Shown piece by piece: positions 50,560 to 61,960 of a DNA stretch of 64,000 bases. A model generated the notes under the pieces. That model did not search any database. It was not told the DNA's origin and saw only the letters and a list, made by a program, of their open reading frames with translations. The stretch is from Antedon mediterranea (Eukaryota; Echinodermata; Crinoidea; Comatulida; Antedonidae): NCBI RefSeq assembly GCF_964355755.1, contig NC_092676.1, positions 13,004,288 through 13,068,287 of the forward strand, given 5' to 3'. Each line of letters starts with the position of its first letter. Position 1 is the stretch's first letter. Made by a program: the position numbers and the translations under genes.

Positions 50560-52330
50560 TTTTTGCATTTCGATGAAACTTGGTTACACAAAAACATCAA
50601 AGTGCTTAAAATCACATTTGAAACCGTTTTAGAGCATTTTGAGCATTTCGATAAAACTTTTCACACAAAAACATCAAAGTGTACAAAATAGCTTCAAATC
50701 ACATTTGAAACCATTTTAGACCATTTTGAGCATTTCGATAAAACTTTTCACACAAAAACATCAAAGTGTACAAAATAGCTTCAAATCGCATTTGGAGACG
50801 TTTTAGACCATTTTGTGCATTTCGATGAAACTTGGTTACACAAAAACATCAAAGTGCTTAAAATCACATTTGAAACCGTTTTAGAGCATTTTTAGCATTT
50901 CGATAATACTTTTCACACAAAAACATCAAAGTGTACAAAATAGCTTCAAATCGCATTTAGAGATGTTTTAGACCATTTTGTGCATTTCGATGAAACTTGG
51001 TTACACAAAAACATCAAAGTGCTTAAAATCACATTTGAAACCGTTTTAGAGCATTTTGAGCATTTCGATAAAACTTTTCACACAAAAAAATCAAACTGCA
51101 CAAAATAGCTTCAAATCGCATTTGGAGAGGTTTTAGACCATTTTGTGCATTTCGATAAAACTTTTCACACAAAAACATCAAAGTGCACAGAATATCTTCA
51201 AATCGCATTTAGAGACGTTTTAGACCATTTTGTGCATTTCGAAAAAATTTGTTAACATAAAAAGACCAAAGTGTTTAGAATATCTCCAAATCGCATTTGG
51301 AGACGTTTTAGACCATTTTGAGCATGTCGATAAAACTTTTCACAAAAAAATATCAAAGTGCACAGAATATCTTCAAATCGCATTTAGAGACGTTTTAGAC
51401 CATTTTGTGCATTTTCGATGAAACTTGGTTACACAAAAACATCAAAGTGCTTAAAATCACATTTAAAACCGTTTTAGAGCGTTTTGAGCATTTCGATAAA
51501 ACTTTTCACACAAAAACATCAAATTGCACAAAATAGCTTAATACCGTGTTTGAAATCATTTTAAACCATTTTGAGCATGTCGATAAAACTTTTCACACAA
51601 AAACATCAAAGTGCACAGAATATCTTCAAATCGCATTTAGAGACGTTTTAGACCATTTTGTGCATTTCGAAAAAATTTGTTAACATAAAAAGACCAAAGT
51701 GTTTAGAATATCTCCAAATCGCAATTTGAGACGTTTTAGACCATTTTGTGCATTTCGATGAAACTTGGTTACACAAAAACATCAAAGTGCTTAAAATCAC
51801 ATTTGAAACCGTTTTAGAGCATTTTGAGCATTTCGATAAAACTTTTCACACAAAAACATCAAAGTGTACAAAATAGCTTCAAATCACATTTGAAACCGTT
51901 TTAGACCATTTTGAGCATTTCGATAAAACTTTTCACACAAAAACATCAAAGTGTACAAAATAGCTTCAAATCGCATTTGGAGACGTTTTAGACCATTTTG
52001 TGCATTTCGATGAAACTTGGTTACACAAAAACATCAAAGTGCTTAAAATCACATTTGAAACCGTTTTAGAGCATTTTTAGCATTTCGATAATACTTTTCA
52101 CACAAAAACATCAAAGTGTACAAAATAGCTTCAAATCGCATTTAGAGATGTTTTAGACCATTTTGTGCAATTCGATAAAACTTTTCACACAAAAACATCA
52201 AATTGCACAAAATAGCTTAATATCGTGTTTGAAAACGTTTTAGACCATTTTGAGCATGTCGATAAAACTTTTCACACAAAAACATAAAAGTGAACAGAAT
52301 AGCTTCAAATTGCATTTGGAGACGTTTTAG
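50560..52330 (+). repeat. Mosaic stretch of satellite
   Basis: Contains monomers of the usual classes, but in an order that matches several other places in turn: about 21.6-22.9 kb for most of it and 26.0 kb near its right end. It includes a monomer with a class E head and class C tail near 51280-51345 (TTTAGAATATCTCC...TTTTGAGCATGTCG) and a one-base T gain at about 51415 (GCATTTTCGATG). No gene is present. Confidence 0.78.
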
Positions 52331-52850
52331 AGCATTTTGTGCATTTCGATAAAATGTGTTAACATAAAAAGACCAAAGTGTTTAGAATATCTTCAAATCA
52401 CATTTGGAGACGTTTTAGACCATTTTTTGCATTTCGATGAAACTTGGTTACACAAAAACATCAAAGTGCTTAAAATCACATTTAAAACCGTTTTAGAGCA
52501 TTTTGAGCATTTCGATAAAACTTTTCACACAAAAACATCAAAGTGTACAAAATAGCTTCAAATCGCATTTAGAGAGGTTTTAGACCATTTTGTGCATTTC
52601 GATAAAACTTTTCACACAAAAACATCAAAGTGTACAAAATAACTTCAAATCGTATTTAGAGACGTTTTAGACCATTTTGTGCATTTTGATAAAACTTTTC
52701 ACACAAAAACATCAAATTGCACAAAATAGCTTAATATCGTGTTTGAAAACGTTTTAAACCATTTTGAGCATGTCGATAAAACTTTTCACACAAAAATATC
52801 AAAGTGCACAGAATATCTTCAAATCGCATTTAGAGACGTTTTAGACCATT

Positions 52851-55009
52851 TTGTGCATTTCGAAAAAATTTGTTAACATAAAAAGACCAAAGTGTTTAGA
52901 ATATCTCCAAATCGCATTTGGAGACGTTTTAGACCATTTTGTGTTTTTCGAAAAAACTTTTCACACAAAAACATCAAAGTGTACAAAATTCCTTCAAATC
53001 GCATTTGGAGACGTTTTAGACCATTTTGTGATTTTCGAAAAACTTTTCACACAAAAACATCAAAGTGTAGAAAATTGCTTCAAATCGCATTTAGAGATGT
53101 TTTAGAGCATTTTGTGCATTTCGAAAAAATTTGTTAACATAAAAAGACCAAAGTGTTTAGAATATCTCCAAATCGCATTTGGAGACGTTTTAGACCATTT
53201 TGTGCATTTCGATGACACTTGGTTACACAAAAACATCAAAGTGCTTAAAATCACATTTAAAACCGTTTTAGAGCGTTTTGAGCATTTCGATAAACTTTTC
53301 AAACAAAAACATCAAAGTGTACAAAATAGCTTCAAATCGTATTTGGAGACGTTTTAGACCATTTTGTGCGTTTCGATGAATCTTGGTTACACAAAAACAT
53401 CAAAGTGCTTAAAATCAAATTTAAAACCGTTTTAGTGCATTTTGAGCATTTCGATAAAACTTTTCACACAAAAACATCAAAGTGCACAAAATAGCTTCAA
53501 ATCGCATTCAGAGATGTTTTAGACCATTTTGTGCGTTTCGATAAAACTTTTCACACAAAAACATCAAATTGCACAAAATAGCTTAATATCGTGTTTGAAA
53601 ACGTTTTAGACCATTTTGAGCATGTCGATAAAACTTTTCACACAAAAACATAAAAGTGCACAGAATAGCTTCAAATCGCATTTGGAGACGTTTTAGACCA
53701 TTTTGTGCATTTCGAAAAAACTTTTTAACATAAAAACACCAAAGTGCTTAGAATAGCTTCAAATCGCATTTGGAGACGTTTTAGACCATTTTGTGCATTT
53801 CGATGAAACTTGGTTACACAAAAACATCAAAGTGCTTAAAATCACATTTGAAACCGTTTTAGAGCATTTTGAGCATTTCGATAAAACTTTTCACACAAAA
53901 ACATCAAAGTGTACAAAATAGCTTCAAATCACATTTGAAACCGTTTTAGACCATTTTGAGCATTTCGATAAAACTTTTCACACAAAAACATCAAAGTGTA
54001 CAAAATAGCTTCAAATCGCATTTGGAGACGTTTTAGACCATTTTGTGCATTTCGATGAAACTTGGTTACACAAAAACATCAAAGTGCTTAAAATCACATT
54101 TGAAACCGTTTTAGACCATTTTGAGCGTTTCGATAAAACTTTTCACACAAATAAATCAGAGTGCACAAAATAGCTTCAAATCACATTTGGAGACGTTTTA
54201 GACTATTTTGTGCATTTCGAAAAAATTTGTTAACATAAAAAGACCAAAGTGTTTAGAATATCTCCAAATCGCATTTGGAGACGTTTTAAACCATTTTGTG
54301 CATTTCGATGGAACTTGGTTACACAAAAACATCAAAGTGCTTAAAATCACATTTAAAACCGTTTTAGAGCATTTTGAGCATTTCGATAAAACTTTTCACA
54401 CAAAAACATCAAAGTGTACAAAATAGCTTCAAATCGCATTTAGAGACGTTTTAGACCATTTTGTGCATTTTGATAAAACTTTTCACACAAAAACATCAAA
54501 TTGCACAAAATAGCTTAATATTGTGTTTGAAAACGTTTTAAACCATTTTGAGCATGTCGATAAAACTTTTCACACAAAAATATCAAAGTGCCCAGAATAT
54601 CTTCAAATCGCATTTAGAGACGTTTTAGACCATTTTGTGCATTTCGAAAAAATTTGTTAACATAAAAAGACCAAAGTGTTTAGATTATCTCCAAATGGCA
54701 TTTGGAGACGTTTTAGACCATTTTGTGTTTTTCGAAAAAACTTTTCACACAAAAACATCAAAGTGTACAAAATTGCTTCAAATCGCATTTAGAGAGGTTT
54801 TAGACCATTTTGTGCATTTCGATAAAACTTTTCACACAAAAACATCAAAGTGCACAGAATATCTTAATACCGTGTCTGAAATCGTTTTAAACCATTTTGA
54901 GCATGTCGATAAAACCTTTCACACAAAAACATCAAAGTGCACAGAATATCTTCAAATCGCATTTAGAGACGTTTTAGACCATTTTGTGCATTTCGAAAAA
55001 ATTTGTTAA
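52851..55009 (+). repeat. Dispersed copy of most of the 26-mer HOR
   Basis: Matches 30070-32229 at offsets 22,781 and then 22,780 after a one-base difference near 53718. It includes AAAATTCC, GTGATTTTCG, GATGACACTTGG, the TTTTTAACATAAAAACAC monomer and TTTAGATTATCTCC. Private changes are AAATGGCATTTGG near 54695 and AAAACCTTTCAC near 54912. This stretch covers nearly all of the 2,222-bp unit. Confidence 0.85.
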
Positions 55010-55020
55010 CATAAAAAGAC

Positions 55021-56116
55021 CAAAGTGTTTAGAATATCTCCAAATCGCATTTGGAGACGTTTTAGACCATTTTGTGCATTTCGATGAAACTTGGTTACAC
55101 AAAAACATCAAAGTGCTTAAAATCACATTTGAAACCGTTTTAGAGCATTTTGAGCATTTCGATAAAACTTTTCACACAAAAACATCAAAGTGTACAAAAT
55201 AGCTTCAAATCACATTTGAAACCGTTTTAGACCATTTTGAGCATTTCGATAAAACTTTTCACACAAAAACATCAAAGTGTACAGAATAGCTTCAAATCGC
55301 ATTTGGAGACGTTTTAGACCATTTTGTGCATTTCGATGAAACTTGGTTACACAAAAACATCAAAGTGCTTAAAATCACATTTGAAACCGTTTTAGAGCAT
55401 TTTTAACATTTCGATAATACTTTTCACACAAAAACATCAAAGTGTACAAAATTGCTTCAAATCGCATTTGGAGACGTTTTAGACACATTTTGTGCATTTC
55501 GATGAAACTTGGTTACACAAAAACATCAAAGTGCTTAAAATCACATTTGAAACCGTTTTAGAGCATTTTGAGCATTTCGATAAAACTTTTCACACAAAAA
55601 AATCAAAGTGCACAAAATAGCTTCAAATCGCATTTGGAGAGGTTTTAGACCATTTTGTGCATTTCGATAAAACTTTTCACACAAAAACATCAAAGTGTAC
55701 AAAATAGCTTCAAATCGCATTTAGATACGTTTTAGACCATTTTGTGCATTTCGATGAAACTTGGTTACACAAAAACATCAAAGTGCTTAAAATCACATTT
55801 AAAACCGTTTTAGAGCGTTTTGAGCATTTCGATAAACTTTTTACAAAAAAACATCAAAGTGCACAAAATAGCTTCAAATCGCATTTAGAGATGTTTTAGA
55901 CCATTTTGTGCATTTCGATAAAACTTTTCACACAAAAACATCAAATTGCACAAAATAGCTTAATACCGTGTTTGAAATCATTTTAAACCATTTTGAGCAT
56001 GTCGATAAAACTTTTCACACAAAAACATCAAAGTGCACAGAATATCTTCAAATCGCATTTAGAGACGTTTTAGACCATTTTGTGCATTTCGAAAAAATTT
56101 GTTAACATAAAAAGAC
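55021..56116 (+). repeat. 13-monomer HOR, 1,096 bp
   Basis: Same order as the reference 1,095-bp repeat. The extra base is the GACACATTTTG insertion near 55482, net of other small changes. It is the first of three consecutive 13-mer units. Confidence 0.88.
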
Positions 56117-57211
56117 CAAAGTGTTTAGAATATCTCCAAATCGCATTTGGAGACGTTTTAGACCATTTTGTGCATTTCGATGAAACTTGGTTACACAAAA
56201 ACATCAAAGTGCTTAAAATCACATTTGAAACCGTTTTAGAGCATTTTGAGCATTTCGATAAAACTTTTCACACAAAAACATCAAAGTGTACAAAATAGCT
56301 TCAAATCACATTTGAAACCGTTTTAGACCATTTTGAGCATTTCGATAAAACTTTTCACACAAAAACATCAAAGTGTACAAAATAGCTTCAAATCGCATTT
56401 GGAGACGTTTTAGACCACTTTGTGCATTTCGATGAAACTTGGTTACACAAAAACATCAAAGTGCTTAAAATCACATTTGAAACCGTTTTAGAGCATTTTT
56501 AGCATTTCGATAATACTTTTCACACAAAAACATCAAAGTGTACAAAATAGCTTCAAATCGCATTTGGAGACGTTTTAGACCATTTTGTGCATTTCGATGA
56601 AACTTGGTAACACAAAAACATCAAAGTGCTTAAAATCACATTTGAAACCGTTTTAGACCATTTTGAGCATTTCGATAAAACTTTTCACACAAAAAAACCA
56701 AAGTGCACAAAATAGCTTCAAATCGCATTTGGAGAGGTTTTAGACCATTTTGTGCATTTCGATAAAACTTTTCACACAAAAACATCAAAGTGTACAAAAT
56801 AGCTTCAAATCGCATTTAGAGACGTTTTAGACCATTTTGTGCATTTCGATGAAACTTGGTTACACAAAAACATCAAAGTGCTTAAAATCACATTTAAAAC
56901 CGTTTTAGAGCGTTTTGAGCATTTCGATAAACTTTTTACAAAAAAACATCAAAGTGCACAAAATAGCTTCAAATCGCATTTAGAGATGTTTTAGACCATT
57001 TTGTGCATTTCGATAAAACTTTTCACACAAAAACATCAAATTGCACAAAATAGCTTAATACCGTGTTTGAAATCATTTTAAACCATTTTGAGCATGTCGA
57101 TAAAACTTTTCACACAAAAACATCAAAGTGCACAGAATATCTTCAAATCGCATTTAGAGACGTTTTAGACCATTTTGTGCATTTCGAAAAAATTTGTTAA
57201 CATAAAAAGAC
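56117..57211 (+). repeat. 13-monomer HOR, 1,095 bp
   Basis: The second consecutive 13-mer. It carries GACCACTTTGTGC near 56411 and GGTAACAC near 56607, both also present in the next copy, so these two are the closest pair. AAAAAAACCAAAGTG near 56690 is private. Confidence 0.88.
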
Positions 57212-58308
57212 TAAAGTGTTTAGAATATCTCCAAATCGCATTTGGAGACGTTTTAGACCATTTTGTGCATTTCGATGAAACTTGGTTACACAAAAACATC
57301 AAAGTGCTTAAAATCACATTTGAAACCGTTTTAGAGCATTTTGAGCATTTCGATAAAACTTTTCACACAAAAACATCAAAGTGTACAAAATAGCTTCAAA
57401 TCACATTTGAAACCGTTTTAGACCATTTTGAGCATTTCGATAAAACTTTTCACACAAAAACATCAAAGTGTACAAAATAGCTTCAAATCGCATTTGGAGA
57501 CGTTTTAGACCACTTTGTGCATTTCGATGAAACTTGGTTACACAAAAACATCAAAGTGCTTAAAATCACATTTGAAACCGTTTTAGAGCATTTTTAGCAT
57601 TTCGATAATACTTTTCACACAAAAACATCAAAGTGTACAAAATAGCTTCAAATCGCATTTGGAGACGTTTTAGACCATTTTGTGCATTTCGATGAAACTT
57701 GGTAACACAAAAACATCAAAGTGCTTAAAATCACATTTGAAACCGTTTTAGACCATTTTGAGCATTTCGATAAAACTTTTCACACAAAAAAATCAAAGTG
57801 CACAAAATAGCTTCAAATCGCATTTGGGGACGTTTTAGACTATTTTGTGCATTTCGAAAAAATTTGTTAACATAAAAAGACCAAAGTGTTTAGAATATCT
57901 CCAAATCGCATTTGGAGACGTTTTAAACCATTTTGTGCATTTCGATGGAACTTGGTTACACAAAAACATCAAAGTGCTTAAAATCACATTTAAAACCGTT
58001 TTAGAGCATTTTTAGCATTTCGATAAAACATTTCACACAAAAACATCAAAGTGCACAAAATAGCTTCAAATCGCATTTAGAGATGTTTTAGACCATTTTG
58101 TGCATTTCGATAAAACTTTTCACACAAAAACATCAAATTGCACAAAATAGCTTAATACCGTGTTTGAAATCATTTTAAACCATTTTGAGCATGTCGATAA
58201 AACTTTTCACACAAAAACATCAAAGTGCACAAAATAGCTTCAAATCGCATTTGGAGACGTTTTAGACTATTTTGTGCATTTTGAAAAAATTTGTTAACAT
58301 AAAAAGAC
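57212..58308 (+). repeat. 13-monomer HOR, variant order, 1,097 bp
   Basis: The first seven units match the preceding copy. The rest follows the variant order of 19081-20177, with TGGGGACG, then a class E subtype with TCGATGGAAC at 57882. The last unit has a TTTTGAAAAAATTTG tail in place of class D. This is a composite of the two HOR forms within one repeat. Confidence 0.85.
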
Positions 58309-60900
58309 CAAAGTGTTTAGAATATCTCCAAATCGCATTTGGAGACGTTTTAGACCATTTTGTGCATTTCGATGGAACTTGGTTACACAAAAACATCAAA
58401 GTGCTTAAAATCACATTTAAAACCGTTTTAGAGCATTTTGAGCATTTCGATAAAACTTTTCACACAAAAACATCAAATTGCACAAAATAGCTTAATACCG
58501 TGTTTGAAATCGTTTTAAACCATTTTGAGCATGTCGATAAAACTTTACACAAAAAAACATCAAAGTGCACAGAATAGCTTCAAATCGCATTTGGAGACGT
58601 TTTAAACCATTTTGTGCATTTCGATAAAACTTTTCACATAAAAACATCAAAGTGTACAAAATAGCTTCAAATCGCATTTAGAGACGTTTTAGACCATTTT
58701 GGGAATTTCGATGAAACTTGGTTACACAAATACATAAAAATGCTTAAAATCACATTTCAAACCGTTTTAGAGCATTTTGAGCATTTCGATAAAACTTTTC
58801 ACACAAAAACATCAAAGTGCACAAAATAGCTTCAAATCGCATTTAGAGATGTTTTAGACCATTTTGTGCAATTCGATAAAACTTTTCACACAAAAACATC
58901 AAATTGCACAAAATAGCTTAATATCGTGTTTGAAAACGTTTTAGACCATTTTGAGCATGTCGATAAAACTTTTCACACAAAAACATAAAAGTGAACAGAA
59001 TAGCTTCAAATTGCATTTGGAGACGTTTTAGAGCATTTTGTGCATTTCGATAAAATGTGTTAACATAAAAAGACCAAAGTGTTTAGAATATCTTCAAATC
59101 ACATTTGGAGACGTACTTTAGACCATTTTTTGCATTTCGATGAAACTTGGTTACACAAAAACATCAAAGTGCTTAAAATCACATTTAAAACCGTTTTAGA
59201 GCATTTTGAGCATTTCGATAAAACTTTTCACACAAAAACATCAAAGTGTACAAAATAGCTTCAAATCGCATTTAGAGAGGTTTTAGACCATTTTGTGCAT
59301 TTCGATAAAACTTTTCACACAAAAACATCAAAGTGTACAAAATAACTTCAAATCGTATTTAGAGACGTTTTAGACCATTTTGTGCATTTTGTTAAAACTT
59401 TTCACACAAAAACATCAAATTGCACAAAATAGCTTAATATCGTGTTTGAAAACGTTTTAAACCATTTTGAGCATGTCGATAAAACTTTTCACACAAAAAT
59501 ATCAAAGTGCACAGAATATCTTCAAATCGCATTTAGAGACGTTTTAGACCATTTTGTGCATTTCGAAAAAATTTGTTAACATAAAAAGACCAAAGTTTTT
59601 AGAATATCTCCAAATCGCATTTGGAGACGTTTTAGACCATTTTGTGTTTTTCGAAAAAACTTTTCACACAAAAACATCAAAGTTTACAAAATTGCTTCAA
59701 ATCGCAATTGGAGACGTTTTAGACCATTTTGTGATTTTCGAAAAACTTTTCACACAAAAACATCAAAGTGTAGAAAATTGCTTCAAATCGCAAAAAAAAT
59801 GTTTTGAGAGATGTTTTAAAACAATTTTGTGCATTTCGAAAAAATTTGTTAACATAAAAAGACCAAAGTGTTTAGAATATCTCCAAATCGCATTTGGAGA
59901 CGTTTTAGACCATTTTGTGCATTTCGATGACACTTGGTTACACAAAAACATCAAAGTGCTTAAAATCACATTTAAAACCGTTTTAGAGCATTTTTAGCAT
60001 TTCGATAATACTTTTCACACAAAAACATCAAAGTGTACAAAATAGCTTCAAATCGCATTTGGAGACGTTTTAGACCATTTTGTGCGTTTCGATGAATCTT
60101 GGTTACACAAAAACATCAAAGTGCTTAAAATCACATTTAAAACCGTTTTAGTGCATTTTGAGCATTTCGATAAAACTTTTCACACAAAAACATCAAATTG
60201 CACAAAATAGCTTAATATCGTGTTTGAAAACGTTTTAGACCATTTTGAGCATGTCGATAAAACTTTTCACACAAAAAAATAAAAGTGAACAGAATATCTT
60301 CAAATCGCATTTAGAGATGTTTTAGACCATTTTGTGCGTTTCGATAAAACTTCTCACACAAAAACATCAAATTGCACAAAATAGCTTAATATCGTGTTTG
60401 AAAACGTTTTAGACCATTTTGAGCATGTCGATAAAACTTTTCACACAAAAACATAAAAGTGCACAGAATAGCTTCAAATCGCATTTGGAGACGTTTTAGA
60501 CCATTTTGTGCATTTCGAAAAAACTTTTTAACATAAAAACACCAAAGTGCTTAGAATAGCTTCAAATCGCATTTGGAGACGTTTTAGACCTTTTTGTGCA
60601 TATCGATGAAACTTGGTTACACAAAAACATCAAAGTGCTTAAAATCACATTTGAAACCGTTTTAGAGCATTTTGAGCATTTCGATAAAACTTTTCACACA
60701 AAAACATCAAAGTGTACAAAATAGCTTCAAATCACATTTGAAACCGTTTTAGACCATTTTGAGCATTTCGATAAAACTTTTCACACAAAAACATCAAAGT
60801 GTACAAAATAGCTTCAAATCGCATTTGGAGACGTTTTAGACCATTTTGTGCATTTCGATGAAACTTGGTTACACAAAAACATCAAAGTGCTTAAAATTAC
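58272..60900 (+). repeat. Second copy of the 25.4-27.9 kb segment
   Basis: Carries the ACGTACTTTAGACC insertion near 59114 and the A8 block near 59793. Private changes include AAAGTTTTTAG near 59595, CGCAATTGGAG near 59703 and ACAAAAAAATAAAAGTG near 60275. Confidence 0.85.
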
Positions 60901-61960
60901 ATTTGAAAGCGTTTTAGAGCATTTTGAGCATTTCGATAATACTTTTCACACAAAAACATCAAAGTGTACAAAATAGCTTCAAATCGCATTTGGAGACGTT
61001 TTAGACCATTTTGTGCATTTCGATGAAACTTGGTTACACAAAAACATCAAAGTGCTTAAAATCACATTTGAAACCGTTTTAGACCATTTTGAGCGTTTCG
61101 ATAAAACTTTTCACACAAATAAATCAGAGTCCACAAAATAGCTTCAAATCGCATTTGGAGACGTTTTAGACTATTTTGTGCATTTCGAAAAAATTTGTTA
61201 ACATAAAAAGACCAAAGTGTTTAGAATATCTCCAAATCGCATTTGGAGACGTTTTAAACCATTTTGTGCATTTCGATGGAACTTGGTTACACAAAAACAT
61301 CAAAGTGCTTAAAATCACATTTAAAACCGTTTTAGAGCATTTTGAGCATTTCGATAAAACTTTTCACACAAAAACATCAAAGTGTACAAAATAGCTTCAA
61401 ATCGCATTTAGAGAGGTTTTAGACCATTTTGTGCATTTTGATAAAACTTTTCACACAAAAACATCAAATTGCACAAAATAGCTTAATACCATGTTTGAAA
61501 TCGTTTTAAACCATTTTGAGCATGTCGATAAAACTTTTCACAAAAAAACATCAAAGTGCACAGAATAGCTTCAAATCGCATTTGGAGACGTTTTAAACCA
61601 TTTTGTGCATTTCGATAAAACTTTTCACATAAAAACATCAAAGTGTACAAAATAGCTTCAAATCGCATTTAGAGACGTTTTAGACCATTTTGGGCATTTC
61701 GATGAAACTTGGTTACACAAATACATAAAAGTGCTTAAAATCACATTTAAAACCGTTTTAGAGCATTTTGAGCATTTCGATAAAACTTTTCACACAAAAA
61801 CATCAAAGTGTACAAAATAGCTTCAAATCACATTTGAAACCGTTTTAGACCATTTTGAGCATTTCGATAAAACTTTTCACACAAAAACATCAAAGTGTAC
61901 AAAATAGCTTCAAATCGCATTTGGAGACGTTTTAGACCATTTTGTGTATTTCGATGAAAC
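59934..61960 (+). repeat. 2,027-bp tandem unit, copy 1
   Basis: The left limit is set where the match with copy 2 begins. Marks are GTGCGTTTCGATGAATC at 60082, ACTTCTCACAC, GACCTTTTTGTGCATATCG near 60588, AATCAGAGTCC near 61123 and ACCATGTTTG near 61489. The length suggests about 24 monomers. Confidence 0.87.
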
